A stretch of DNA of 38,818 nucleotides from an uncultured archaeon (GCA_938083505.1 CALKCF010000006.1:1-38818), one strand, 5' to 3'; shown: positions 26,408-35,258, numbered from the stretch's first letter. Numbers and translations: made by a program. The notes: generated by a model not told the origin, from the sequence alone.

Positions 26408-26979
26408 AGCGTTCCCTTCACACTAACTTGCCCTCTTTTTTCATCGAGCGAAGTGGCTTGTTTTAAAGATATAGCCAGTGCTTTTATAACCGCCTCAACC
26501 TTATGGTGATCGTTTTCGCCATAAAGTACTAACGCATGCATCGTAGATTCAAGTGAGAATGTAAATGATCTGAAGAAGTGATATACATCCTCCTTTGCGA
26601 TGTCCTCTATTTGTAAACCATCTATCTTGAGCTTCACGAATGCGTATGGTCTTCTAACTAGGTCAATACTTACTACTGCTAAAGCATCGTCCATAGGTAT
26701 GATAGCATAACCGAATCTTCTAATACCTTCTCTATTACCTAATGCTTTTGATATGGCAGAGCCAAGTGTTATAGCTACGTCTTCGACCGTATGGTGCGTG
26801 AGGTCACCCTTCGCTTCCACAACTAAATTCATCGCACTATGTGTTGCCAGCGTTGCTATCATATGGTCAAGGAACTTTATACCGGTCATAACTTTTGCAG
26901 CACCCTGTCCATCCAGAGAGACATCCACAAAGATGTTTGACTCTGACGTTTTTCTTTCTACTGTTGCTCTTCTTTCCAT
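26404..26979 (-). CDS. hisB: Imidazoleglycerol-phosphate dehydratase
   Basis: HisB dehydrates imidazole glycerol phosphate to imidazole acetol phosphate. The 191-residue protein has the metal-binding LDHM and THHTVEDVAI motifs of its first half, and FFRSFT and ENDHHKVEA in its second half. It is the single-domain form: the N-terminal HAD phosphatase found fused in E. coli HisB is missing, but a separate HAD gene lies directly upstream with only two bases between. That neighbour may supply the missing histidinol-phosphatase step. Confidence 0.95.
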   Translation of the reverse strand: MERRATVERKTSESNIFVDVSLDGQGAAKVMTGIKFLDHMIATLATHSAMNLVVEAKGDLTHHTVEDVAITLGSAISKALGNREGIRRFGYAIIPMDDALAVVSIDLVRRPYAFVKLKIDGLQIEDIAKEDVYHFFRSFTFSLESTMHALVLYGENDHHKVEAVIKALAISLKQATSLDEKRGQVSVKGTL

Positions 26980-26981
26980 AC

Positions 26982-28163
26982 TTATCCCTCCTTAGCATAC
27001 ATAAGGATGTGTAGAAGCTCATTTACACTAGGCATTATGATGTCTGCGCTGTTTTCCATAAAATACTCGATCTTTAATTCTGGTGCACTACTGCTTTCGT
27101 ATACGCCGGCAAATACAAACCTGTTTATTGCCTTATTAGCATTTTTCACCATTAACAAATCTTCCGCCGAGTCGCCAACATATAAAACATTCCCTTTCGG
27201 TAGCAGGTAAGATACGGCCTTGAAGAGTGAATAGGGATCTGGCTTTCCTACTTTCTGAGCCTCCGGACCTATGAGTCGGACCTCATCTGCTAAGAAAACA
27301 GCAGCGTCTTGATTGAAATATTCAAATAATTTTCCTAAAACCTTCTTCGCTGACCACATATCTCTACCAGAGGCAATCGTCAAATTAGAATAGCCGACAG
27401 TCCTCTGTAACTTTACCAAGACCTCCTCCTCAATCAGGGTCGTCTCATTCTGAAAGAGGCCTGGACCGTTAAAGAAAAGTGGCTTTGTGTTATATATTGC
27501 CTCCACACCTTCTGCGCCATAAAAAAGCTCATCAAAGATCGTTACAAGGAGACATTCTCCGAAATTTCCTGGATAGCTAAGAAACCTTCTAAATTTACGG
27601 AGCTCATTTGTTAGACCTCTTTCGGCCGCGATCGCATCCATTATAATGTCGATGTCGTATCGGTCAAGATAAGTTTTTGTCTTTACAACTCTACTAAGTG
27701 TTTCTACAAATTTATTTTGAAATTCTTGAAATGATACACCATTCATAGTTCCCTTAAACTTATTTGATAAGATACTTACTGTATTGCTCAACGACTTGCT
27801 TTCTTCCAGATCGCTCATTATATCTGAAAAATGCTTAATGCATTCTTTAGGCATATTTAAAAATGTCCATTCGCTTAACACATATGCAATATCCCAATCG
27901 TTGTTAAAACCGCCACACATTCTTAGAGACTCAATCTGAACATCGGTTGTTAATGGCACATTAACATCCATTGGTATTATTATTGAGAAAATATACTCTA
28001 CCGTTTTATGTATAGCTTTGTTGTACGAATCCCTAATGTCTATGAGAACACCGTCGCAATCAAAGACTATAGCATCGACGTTTGCTAAAGACTCCTTAAT
28101 TCCTTCTTTTATCCTGACGTGGCGACCGTTAATCTCCAAAATATTATAAGTTGATGTACTCAT
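26982..28163 (-). CDS. HAD-superfamily hydrolase in the his operon, candidate histidinol-phosphate phosphatase
   Basis: The 393-residue protein has all HAD motifs: the nucleophile and acid DCDGV at D35/D37, a motif II Ser in TIASGRD, Lys in QKVGKPDP, and GDSAEDL (motif IV). Between motifs I and II lies an unusually long stretch of about 210 residues, far more than the normal cap of a subfamily IA enzyme. It overlaps hisC by four bases (ATGA) and ends two bases before hisB. No PHP- or inositol-phosphatase-type enzyme is in the operon, so dephosphorylation of histidinol phosphate is the obvious missing activity. I recall a small HAD-IA clade (TIGR01548) with a member fused to IGP dehydratase in Phytophthora; whether this belongs there needs a profile search. 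Confidence 0.8.
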   Translation of the reverse strand: MSTSTYNILEINGRHVRIKEGIKESLANVDAIVFDCDGVLIDIRDSYNKAIHKTVEYIFSIIIPMDVNVPLTTDVQIESLRMCGGFNNDWDIAYVLSEWTFLNMPKECIKHFSDIMSDLEESKSLSNTVSILSNKFKGTMNGVSFQEFQNKFVETLSRVVKTKTYLDRYDIDIIMDAIAAERGLTNELRKFRRFLSYPGNFGECLLVTIFDELFYGAEGVEAIYNTKPLFFNGPGLFQNETTLIEEEVLVKLQRTVGYSNLTIASGRDMWSAKKVLGKLFEYFNQDAAVFLADEVRLIGPEAQKVGKPDPYSLFKAVSYLLPKGNVLYVGDSAEDLLMVKNANKAINRFVFAGVYESSSAPELKIEYFMENSADIIMPSVNELLHILMYAKEG

Positions 28164-29257
28164 ATTAATACCCTCAACTCCTCAATCAGGCGGTTGTTCA
28201 TCTCTGGTAGTCCTACAGTTATTCTGTAAGCAAAACCTTCAGTAAAAATTTTGCCAACCTTTCGTATGTAGATTCCTCTCGATGCGAGTTTATCTCCTAA
28301 CGAACCGTCATCTACTACATTAATTAGTATAAAGTTAGCTTTGGAATCGAAAGCCTTAACACCATTTAGACTATTCAATTTTTGCTGAAATGCTCTCCTT
28401 TCCTCTTTCAACCTTTCAATATAGGGAAGGAATACATCATAGTTTTCAAGCAACTTTATAGCGGTCCTAAGCGTAATACTAGAAACATTATATGGTCGAA
28501 GCACCCTGCTCCTCATGATTCTTGCCAGCTCGGCGTTTGCTACTAAGTAGCCGAGCCTTCCGCCTGCAAGACCGTAAGCCTTTGAAAAACTTCTAAGGAC
28601 TACTAAGTTCTGATACTCAACAGCTTTTGTTATAAGTGAAAAATCTGCAAATTCCACATAAGCCTCGTCAAGAACGACAAGTCCCGGAAAAGATTCTACT
28701 ATGCTAATCACAGATTCTTGTGAGAATTGGTTACCAGTAGGATTGTTTGGCGAACATATGAAGATCACGCCTGAATTACCTGCAACCTTGAGTACGCTCT
28801 TACTATCCATTGATAGGTCATCATTTAGCGGCACTTCAACAAACTTTACACCATGTAGTTTTGATCTCATACGATATAACAAAAAAGAGGGCTTTAACGA
28901 AATTACTTTACTCTTTGGTTTCGCAAAGGAGTAAATGAGTGCATCGATAAGTTGACTACTACCGCTTCCAAGCACGATGCACTCGGAAGGTACATTTAGC
29001 CTTTCTGCAAGAGCCTCTGTAAGCTGCCTGTATTCGGCTACTGGATAAAACCTAAGGTCTACTTCAGAGGCTGCCTCTTGTAACACTCTCGAGATCAACT
29101 CCTTTGGGATGAAGTAATTTTCATTTGCATCAAGTTTTATCAACGGTTCAGAATGACTAACTATGCTGTTCCATGCCTCGGGAAACGCATACGGCTCAAG
29201 CACGCTTAACCTTTTCATCGCACTTCTTAACCAAATATTAGAGGCCTTTCTTCTCAT
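28160..29257 (-). CDS. hisC: Histidinol-phosphate aminotransferase
   Basis: HisC transfers an amino group from glutamate to imidazole acetol phosphate, using PLP. The 365-residue protein shows the class I/II aminotransferase pattern: LDANEN near residue 39, CSPNNPTGN for substrate and PLP contacts, VLDEAYVEF for the PLP Asp/Tyr, and the Schiff-base Lys in SFSKAYGLAGGRLGY. The start at 29257 gives a short basic leader (MRRKASNIW...). An ATG at 29218 (MKRLSVLEPYAFPE) is an equally good start. It lies 12 bases after hisG. Confidence 0.93.
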   Translation of the reverse strand: MRRKASNIWLRSAMKRLSVLEPYAFPEAWNSIVSHSEPLIKLDANENYFIPKELISRVLQEAASEVDLRFYPVAEYRQLTEALAERLNVPSECIVLGSGSSQLIDALIYSFAKPKSKVISLKPSFLLYRMRSKLHGVKFVEVPLNDDLSMDSKSVLKVAGNSGVIFICSPNNPTGNQFSQESVISIVESFPGLVVLDEAYVEFADFSLITKAVEYQNLVVLRSFSKAYGLAGGRLGYLVANAELARIMRSRVLRPYNVSSITLRTAIKLLENYDVFLPYIERLKEERRAFQQKLNSLNGVKAFDSKANFILINVVDDGSLGDKLASRGIYIRKVGKIFTEGFAYRITVGLPEMNNRLIEELRVLI

Positions 29258-29269
29258 ACGTACATCACA

Positions 29270-30235
29270 TCAACGCGGAATATCTTCTAGCGGAAGTATC
29301 AACTGAGGCTCATGGACGACGAGTCCTTGTGCTAACTTTCTCAAGCTTGGTAATAATTTAAGAAATTCCTGTTTATCAACTATAGTGTTTACCGAATACC
29401 AACCTTTTATGGAAAGCGGACTTATCGTAGGTTTCTTTAAGGCTGGAAGGTTATTAAGAAGTTGCTCTAGGTTCTCCTCCTTTACGTTAACAAATATATG
29501 TAGCTTCTTTCCACCATCGATTACGCCTTTCAACATGGTCATTACGTCAAGTATCTTTTCGCGCTTATCTGGTGTGTTTAAAGACTTTTTGTTCGCTATC
29601 AAAACTGCCGATGATTCGAGTATCACCTCCACTGGCCTTAGGTTGTTCTGCTCAAGAGTTCTTCCGGTCTCAACAACGTCGATTATGGCATCTGCATCTT
29701 CAGGCGGCTTAGCCTCTGTAGCACCAAACGACAAAAAGATACTCACAAAACGATTTGTTCCTCTTTTCCACCAAGGTGTTATGACAAGGGGTTCTTCATC
29801 CTTAAACCATTTCTTATACACATCGTAGCTTTTTACATGCTGTGCCGTTATGTTCAAGTACTCGGTGGATATCCTTACTATTCTGCTTTCTTTCCAGTAA
29901 TGTTCAAACAGCTCAGGTAACGAATTGAAGTCTATGATTTCAGGAAGGGCTACGACAAGTTTCACTCTACCGTACTCCAAGTCCATCAACACCTCAACAT
30001 CTGCATTGGTCTCACGTATCCAGTCAATACCGGTTATGCCTAAGTCTTGAGAACCTTCAGCAACGAATATTGGAATCTCTTGGGGCCTCAGTATTTTAAG
30101 CTCGATTTCTGGGTCATCGACCACCGGTCTGTACGTCCTTTCTTGGCCGCGTACCCTATACATGGCTTTTTCTAGCAACTCAAACGTGTTCTTCTCAAGC
30201 GAACCTTTTGGTATAGCAAACTTTATTTTAACCAT
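29270..30235 (-). CDS. hisG: ATP phosphoribosyltransferase
   Basis: HisG makes phosphoribosyl-ATP, the committed and usually histidine-inhibited first step. The ATG at 30235 gives MVKIKFAIPKGSLE, the family's normal beginning, and 321 residues. This is the long form with a C-terminal ACT-like regulatory domain (from about residue 230), so feedback control by histidine is likely. The PRPP-loop region DAIIDVVETGRTLEQN is intact. An open frame continues 40 codons upstream to a GTG at 30355, but its translation does not resemble HisG and lies in the structured leader, so I exclude it. It is the first gene of the his operon. Confidence 0.95.
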   Translation of the reverse strand: MVKIKFAIPKGSLEKNTFELLEKAMYRVRGQERTYRPVVDDPEIELKILRPQEIPIFVAEGSQDLGITGIDWIRETNADVEVLMDLEYGRVKLVVALPEIIDFNSLPELFEHYWKESRIVRISTEYLNITAQHVKSYDVYKKWFKDEEPLVITPWWKRGTNRFVSIFLSFGATEAKPPEDADAIIDVVETGRTLEQNNLRPVEVILESSAVLIANKKSLNTPDKREKILDVMTMLKGVIDGGKKLHIFVNVKEENLEQLLNNLPALKKPTISPLSIKGWYSVNTIVDKQEFLKLLPSLRKLAQGLVVHEPQLILPLEDIPR

Positions 30236-30363
30236 AAACCATCGCCACAATTTATGTGTCGTAGAGGGGGGTTGGCCTAGATATAATAATACTAGAGGTA
30301 TATGCAAACGGCAGAATGAAGTTGACCAACCTCTTCGGCCAAGGCCCTTCCCCACACTTAGAC
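30236..30363 (-). promoter_or_regulatory. Long, foldable leader of the his operon
   Basis: From the TATA box at 30386-30396 the transcript should begin near 30363, leaving about 128 bases before hisG, against 5-35 bases for most genes here. On the minus strand UUGGCC (30342-30337) pairs with GGCCAA (30277-30272). A neighbouring GGG/CCC (30347-30345 with 30269-30267) extends the stem past a 2x2 internal loop. Inside are a GAAG/CUUC pair and a CUAG-CUAG hairpin (30295-30292 with 30280-30277) that competes for the same bases. This is the geometry of a switching leader, but no known riboswitch class is recognised. Confidence 0.45.
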
Positions 30364-30385
30364 GTGCAAAATACTAAAATCTAAA

Positions 30386-30396
30386 TTATATAAAAT
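30386..30396 (-). promoter_or_regulatory. TATA box of the his operon
   Basis: On the minus strand the sequence TTTTATATAATTT at this place is a strong TATA match, about 150 bases before the hisG ATG. No better box is found closer to hisG. Confidence 0.5.
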
Positions 30397-30450
30397 TTTG
30401 CTTGGTATAGAGTTTGTTATATTGTGCTAGTAGTTGCTATAAGGTTAACC

Positions 30451-32307
30451 TCATCTAAAGCTCGGCCTCTTGGATAACATTTTAGGCACGTTGAGCTTTT
30501 TATAGACTCTTCCGGAGCTTTTTGAACGTATATCTTTAATCAATTCTTCGATCGTCATCTGTTTTATACTGCCCGATGCTCTATCTCTCACAAAAAAGAC
30601 GTTGGACTCTTTCTCCTTTTTTCCAAAAACTATTATGTAAGGAACCCATTCCGTCTCGGCATCTCGAACTTTCTTATCAACAGTCTCCAACCTATCGTCC
30701 ACGTCAACCCTTATCTGCTCACTCTCTAATCTTTCACTCAGTAACACACAATCTTCCACAAACGCTTCGGATACCGGTATCAGCCTAACTTGCGTTGGTG
30801 ATAACCAAACTGGCAACATAGGCTTACCGCCTTCCTTGTGAACCTTGTAAGCCTTCTCTAACAGGGCATAGATGACCCTCTCTATGGCACCACTGGGTGA
30901 GCAATGTAAAATTATTGGATGTTTTTTATTTCCAAATTGATCAACATATATTATGCCATAACGTTCTGCATTCTCAACATCCATCTGATCCGTAGAGAGA
31001 GCGGATGCCTTTCCTAAGTTGTCAATAAAGTTAAATTCCCATTTTAGAACGAAGTAGAAGAACCTTTCTTCCCACATTTCTACCAACGCTGGTTTTCCAA
31101 ATCTTTTAACCAATTCAGTCACAAATTCCTTGTTAGATTCGTAGAAATCTTTCGTGAACCTAATTGCCATCTCGTAGTCGTCTTTACTCAGACCGATACC
31201 TTCTAGAATGTTCATAGACAATTCAAGCCTACGTAACATCTCTTCTTTAGCTTGTTGCATATCGGCACATAATGCATGGACGTCGGGCATCGTAAACGCC
31301 CTCAATCTCTTTAAACCAACCAATTCGCCGCTCTTCTCCCTTCTAAAGCTGTATCTTGTTAACTCATAGAGCCTAACGGGAAGTTGCTTGTAAGATATCT
31401 GCATGTCGCGTGCCATAAGGAACTGACCAAAGCATGCAGCAAACCTTAAGAAGAATTCCTTCCCATCGGACTTTACTATATATTGTCTGGCAGGAAACCT
31501 ATTCAAGTAACTTTCTAGGCACGGGTGCTTTAAATCGTACATTACGGGTGTCTCAATCTCCATTCCGCCATACTCTATGACTTTTTCAGTCACATATTGT
31601 TCGATGAGGGATTTTATCAGCTTCCCTTTTGCTGGCCATCTCATGTTACCGAGGTCGCTTCCTGGCTCATAATCTGCGATTTCTAATCTCTTCATAAAAT
31701 CTACATGAGGAGGTACTTGTGACACTATTCTTGACTTTGCCATTTCGTATACTGCAAGCGCTTTTAGACCACCATACTCTAAAAACTCAAAGGACTCTAC
31801 CGGAATTAGTTTTCCATCCGGCGTCAGTATGTACCAATGCGACCTCATCATCTCTTCCATAATCAAGGCCTTTGGGACGTATGCGGTGTTAATATTTTCT
31901 GGCATTATTGACAGGAAATGTTCGGCCAAACGGTGTCCCTTAACCGACAACGAAAAGGCTTTGGTCCAACCAAAAGGCGAAGTATAAACTTCTAGTTCTT
32001 CCAATTCACACTTTTTCCTAAACATACGAATAATTTCTAAGGCTTTTTCCGGTGCTGCGAGTTTATTGCTAAGATGAGCATAAGGATATATTAATATGCG
32101 TTTACTGCCAACATTTGATGAATACTCCTTCAGCTCGCTTACAGCCTTATCTACTGCAGCCTCGTCATCTCCTTCCTCTATAGCTGTAAGAACCAAAATT
32201 ACGTCCTCAAACCTCTTGCGACCCATCTCTGCCTCTTCAGATACTCTACTTTCCTTCTCCACTGGCTCGTACTCAATAAAGTCCGTATGTAATATCAGTA
32301 ATTTCAT
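30451..32307 (-). CDS. thrS: Threonyl-tRNA synthetase, archaeal type
   Basis: The enzyme charges tRNA-Thr. The first ~145 residues (LLILHTDFIEYEP..., then RILIYPYAHLS) are the archaeal D-aminoacyl-tRNA-deacylase-like domain that edits mischarged serine. The class II catalytic core follows, with motif 2 FRREKSGELVGLKRLRAF and motif 3 HCSPSGAIERVIYAL. The C-terminal anticodon-binding domain starts near residue 505 (LPVWLSPTQVRLIPV). The length of 618 residues is normal for the complete archaeal form. It is divergent from metG, and a TATA-like ATATTTTAG box lies about 35 bases upstream on the minus strand. Confidence 0.95.
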   Translation of the reverse strand: MKLLILHTDFIEYEPVEKESRVSEEAEMGRKRFEDVILVLTAIEEGDDEAAVDKAVSELKEYSSNVGSKRILIYPYAHLSNKLAAPEKALEIIRMFRKKCELEELEVYTSPFGWTKAFSLSVKGHRLAEHFLSIMPENINTAYVPKALIMEEMMRSHWYILTPDGKLIPVESFEFLEYGGLKALAVYEMAKSRIVSQVPPHVDFMKRLEIADYEPGSDLGNMRWPAKGKLIKSLIEQYVTEKVIEYGGMEIETPVMYDLKHPCLESYLNRFPARQYIVKSDGKEFFLRFAACFGQFLMARDMQISYKQLPVRLYELTRYSFRREKSGELVGLKRLRAFTMPDVHALCADMQQAKEEMLRRLELSMNILEGIGLSKDDYEMAIRFTKDFYESNKEFVTELVKRFGKPALVEMWEERFFYFVLKWEFNFIDNLGKASALSTDQMDVENAERYGIIYVDQFGNKKHPIILHCSPSGAIERVIYALLEKAYKVHKEGGKPMLPVWLSPTQVRLIPVSEAFVEDCVLLSERLESEQIRVDVDDRLETVDKKVRDAETEWVPYIIVFGKKEKESNVFFVRDRASGSIKQMTIEELIKDIRSKSSGRVYKKLNVPKMLSKRPSFR

Positions 32308-32374
32308 GGTTTGTTAAAATTAGTAAGTTTATTGCTAAAATATAGATTTTGTTCTGCACTAATCTGACGATTTG

Positions 32375-32384
32375 TTTAAATAAA
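32375..32384 (+). promoter_or_regulatory. TATA box of metG
   Basis: TTTAAATAAA at 32375-32384 should start transcription near 32405. That is just before GGAGGGTG at 32404-32411 and excludes any start codon further upstream. Confidence 0.5.
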
Positions 32385-32418
32385 CCTTTTTTAGAACGTA
32401 ATAGGAGGGTGTTAGACC

Positions 32419-34077
32419 CTAAAGATTCTGATAACGGCTGCTTTACCATATTCCTACGCGCCAAGACACTTTGGTCACCTTAGTGGAGCGTATCTTCCAG
32501 CTGACATATTTGCACGTTTCATGAGGATGCTTGGACACGAAGTACTGTTTGTGTGTGGAACTGATGAAAACGCATCCAGCATTGTACTCGAGGCTACGAA
32601 AAAGGGCATGAGACCGCAACAGTTATGTGATACATTTTACCCAATTCAAAGAGATACCTTCGCTAAGCTTGGAATAAGTTTCGACATCTTCTCCAGAACC
32701 TCTAAAAAAATTCACTACGACACCGTGTATGAGTTTTACACTAGATTGTGGGAAAAAGGTTACATATACAAGAAGAGAATAAAGCAGTGGTATTGCCCAA
32801 AGGATGAGAAAGTATTGCCCGATAGATTCGTGAAAGGTGCATGCCCAGTTTGTGGAGCGCCAGACCAGTATGGTGAGGCTTGTGAAGTATGTGCAAGTTG
32901 GTATGAAGCTATTGAACTGATAGATCCCGTTTGTACTTTGTGCGGCGGTAAGCCAGTAATCATAGAAAAAGATCATTACTTCTTAAAGTTGTCGGCTCTG
33001 ACGCAAGATGTGCTTAATTATGTGAAACCTAAGAAATTCTGGAGAAAATCAACCTACAATAAGACGATATCTTGGTTAGAAAACGAAGGGCTGAGGGACA
33101 AAGACATAACAAGAGATTATGATTGGGGACCTCCTGCACCCTTTCCCGGGGCAGAAGGTCAGGTACTTTATAATTGGGCTGAAAATCTGCTGGGTTACAT
33201 ATCAGCAACTAAAGACTGGTGCATACAGATTGGACAACCTAATGCGTGGAAGAAGTTTTGGCTAGATCCAGAGACAAGGCTATACTGCTTTATAGGAAAG
33301 GATAATCTTTTCTTTCATACCATCTTATTTCCAGCCATACTTATAGCGCATGGTGATTACATTTTGCCCTATAATGTCGTTGTAAACGAATTCGTAAATC
33401 TCGAAGGGCAAAAACTTTCAACAAGCAGGGGTTGGGTCATTTGGCTTCATGAAATGCTTGAAAGCTATGACCCAGACCTGATTAGGTACTACGCCGCTAT
33501 AATAGCCCCTGAAACGAAGGATTCAGATTTTAGGTGGAGAGATTTTCAGGCAAAAATAAACAACGAACTCGTAGCAACTCTTGGTAATTTCATTCATAGA
33601 GTGTTACTATTTATTCATACTAAGTTCGGAGGTACAGTGCCCGAGCCAGGTGAGCTTGAAACGCAAGATAAAGAGCTTTTGAAAAATGTGGAGAGGTTTG
33701 TTGTCATGTTTAAAAACAGATTGGAGAATTGTCGTTTTAAGTCAGGGTTAAAACTCATCTTAGAGCTAGCTCAGTTGGGGAATAGGTACTTAAATGATAT
33801 GAAACCGTGGGCCGTGTTGGAAAACGCACCTAGGGCGATATATACAGCATTGCAAGTAGTTAAAACACTTTGCGTTCTTATGGTGCCCTTTTTACCTTTT
33901 TCAGCTTATAAACTTATGGGCATGTTAAATCTAAACTTAACACCGGAGACTGTAAGGTTAGAAGAATTTAGAATACCTATTAAACCGCAACATAAAATCA
34001 ACAAACCAGAGCCTTTATTCAGAAGAGTAACTGATGAAGAAATATCAAAACATATAGCAAAGCTTAATTTAACGTAA
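32419..34077 (+). CDS. metG: Methionyl-tRNA synthetase with no ordinary start codon in frame
   Basis: The enzyme charges tRNA-Met. The family's N-terminus is encoded in frame upstream of the first ATG (32521): KILITAALPYSYAPRHFGHLSG begins at 32422, and HFGH (the HIGH motif) is at 32464-32475. The zinc knuckles are CPVC, CEVC and CTLC-type pairs, and KLSTSRG replaces KMSKS. The frame is closed by TAG at 32413-32415. After it come ACC CTA AAG ATT CTG ATA ACG, without ATG, GTG or TTG. A GTG at 32409 lies in another frame and would join perfectly (GTG TTA GAC CCT, then AAG ATT) if one A of AAA (32421-32423) were skipped. I give CTA 32419 as the earliest sense position only; the true start is unresolved. 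Confidence 0.85.
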   Translation, partial: LKILITAALPYSYAPRHFGHLSGAYLPADIFARFMRMLGHEVLFVCGTDENASSIVLEATKKGMRPQQLCDTFYPIQRDTFAKLGISFDIFSRTSKKIHYDTVYEFYTRLWEKGYIYKKRIKQWYCPKDEKVLPDRFVKGACPVCGAPDQYGEACEVCASWYEAIELIDPVCTLCGGKPVIIEKDHYFLKLSALTQDVLNYVKPKKFWRKSTYNKTISWLENEGLRDKDITRDYDWGPPAPFPGAEGQVLYNWAENLLGYISATKDWCIQIGQPNAWKKFWLDPETRLYCFIGKDNLFFHTILFPAILIAHGDYILPYNVVVNEFVNLEGQKLSTSRGWVIWLHEMLESYDPDLIRYYAAIIAPETKDSDFRWRDFQAKINNELVATLGNFIHRVLLFIHTKFGGTVPEPGELETQDKELLKNVERFVVMFKNRLENCRFKSGLKLILELAQLGNRYLNDMKPWAVLENAPRAIYTALQVVKTLCVLMVPFLPFSAYKLMGMLNLNLTPETVRLEEFRIPIKPQHKINKPEPLFRRVTDEEISKHIAKLNLT

Positions 34078-34106
34078 AAAATAAATTAAGGACTTTAAAA
34101 TCACAT

Positions 34107-35258
34107 TCAATGTACATGTGTATTTTCTATTGAAAGTCTTCTGATTCCGAGTTCGGCCACTATTCTTTCTAACTCATACTCTAACTCGTTGTCGATGGTA
34201 AATTGAGCCGGGATGGCAGGTTGTGGAATTTTAAATTCCTCATTCGTTTTCGGCAAACTTGTAGTCTCAATTTCAGCACTACTACTGAATGCATCGCTAA
34301 GACCTGTAAGTATAAGCGAAACTTGCATTGTTGATGCGTAATAATTATCAATCCTTGCACCCCATATTACAAGAGTATCCATACCCATCAGCTCCGATAT
34401 TATTTCCGCCGGTCTTGCTGCCTCGCTCAGCTTCATATCCTCACCACCTGTGACATGCACTATTGCACCCGATAACTTCTCGTAAGTTACGTCGAGCAAT
34501 GGTGATTGCAGAGCGTTAAAAGTGGCCTCTTCAGCCCTGTTTGGTGACGAAGACCTACCTATGCCTAAAGATGCTAGGCTACCCTTCTCAACGAGGGTTT
34601 TGAAATCTGCGTAGTCTATGTTTATCAAACTTGGCTTCACTATTGATTCTGTTATACTAAGCATCATATTATTTATTACATCATCAACTAACGAGAATGC
34701 TGTCCTTAACTCATACTGTGGATAGAAATCTATTAACTTGTTGTTATCTATTAATACCACAGTATTGCATACTTCTTTTAACCTTTGCAATCCCTGTAGC
34801 GCTATTTTCTTTCGAACATTACCTTCGAACCTAAAGGGTAAAGTTGCTACGCTGATGACTATAGCTCCCAACTCTTTTGCTATCGATGCAACTACAGGCG
34901 CGCCTCCAGTGCCGGTACCGCCACCCAAGCCTGCCATCACAAAGACTATATCTGCATCGCTGAGCAAATTTCTAAATTCGTCCTCACATTCCTCGGTTGC
35001 CATCCTACCCTTTTCCGGGTTTCCGCCAGAGCCCCTAAACCTCGTTGTGTTTTTCCCAAGTACAATCTTGTGGTGAGCTCTAACCATTTCTAGATGTTGC
35101 ACATCTGTGTTTGCTGCAATTGTTATAACACCATTTAATCCTTGTGAAGCCAGCCGGCTGATAGTGTTACAGCCAGCCCCACCTATGCCGACCAGCTTTA
35201 TACGAATGCCGTCAATTTTTTCAACATCACTAGGACTAGCTAGCATAATCTCACTCAC
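34107..35258 (-). CDS. ftsZ: FtsZ, tubulin-like cell division GTPase
   Basis: FtsZ polymerises into the ring that constricts dividing cells. The tubulin signature GGGTGTGG is at residues 112-119, the first nucleotide loop is GIGGAGCN, and the T7 catalytic loop is NIDYADF with D215 and D218. All GTPase elements are thus intact, unlike the divergent FtsZ of many ammonia-oxidising Thaumarchaeota. The C-terminal ~40 residues form a variable linker. The last residues (ELGIRRLSIENTHVH) could be a partner-binding tail. The GTG start at 35258 overlaps the stop of the upstream ribbon-helix-helix gene by eight bases, so the two are coupled. Confidence 0.95.
   Translation of the reverse strand: MSEIMLASPSDVEKIDGIRIKLVGIGGAGCNTISRLASQGLNGVITIAANTDVQHLEMVRAHHKIVLGKNTTRFRGSGGNPEKGRMATEECEDEFRNLLSDADIVFVMAGLGGGTGTGGAPVVASIAKELGAIVISVATLPFRFEGNVRKKIALQGLQRLKEVCNTVVLIDNNKLIDFYPQYELRTAFSLVDDVINNMMLSITESIVKPSLINIDYADFKTLVEKGSLASLGIGRSSSPNRAEEATFNALQSPLLDVTYEKLSGAIVHVTGGEDMKLSEAARPAEIISELMGMDTLVIWGARIDNYYASTMQVSLILTGLSDAFSSSAEIETTSLPKTNEEFKIPQPAIPAQFTIDNELEYELERIVAELGIRRLSIENTHVH

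Noticed and set aside
30236-30355. 40-codon N-terminal extension of HisG from GTG 30355
   Set aside because: The extension does not resemble HisG, whose normal beginning (KIKFAIPKGS) follows the ATG at 30235; the open frame over the leader appears accidental.
30260-30360. tRNA-like or T-box-like element in the his leader
   Set aside because: There are paired segments but no T-loop GTTCRA, no acceptor stem and no T-box bulge; T-boxes are also unknown in archaea.
32521-34077. metG starting at the first ATG in frame (518 residues)
   Set aside because: This start would leave out the HFGH ATP-binding motif and the first strand of the Rossmann fold, both clearly encoded upstream in the same frame.
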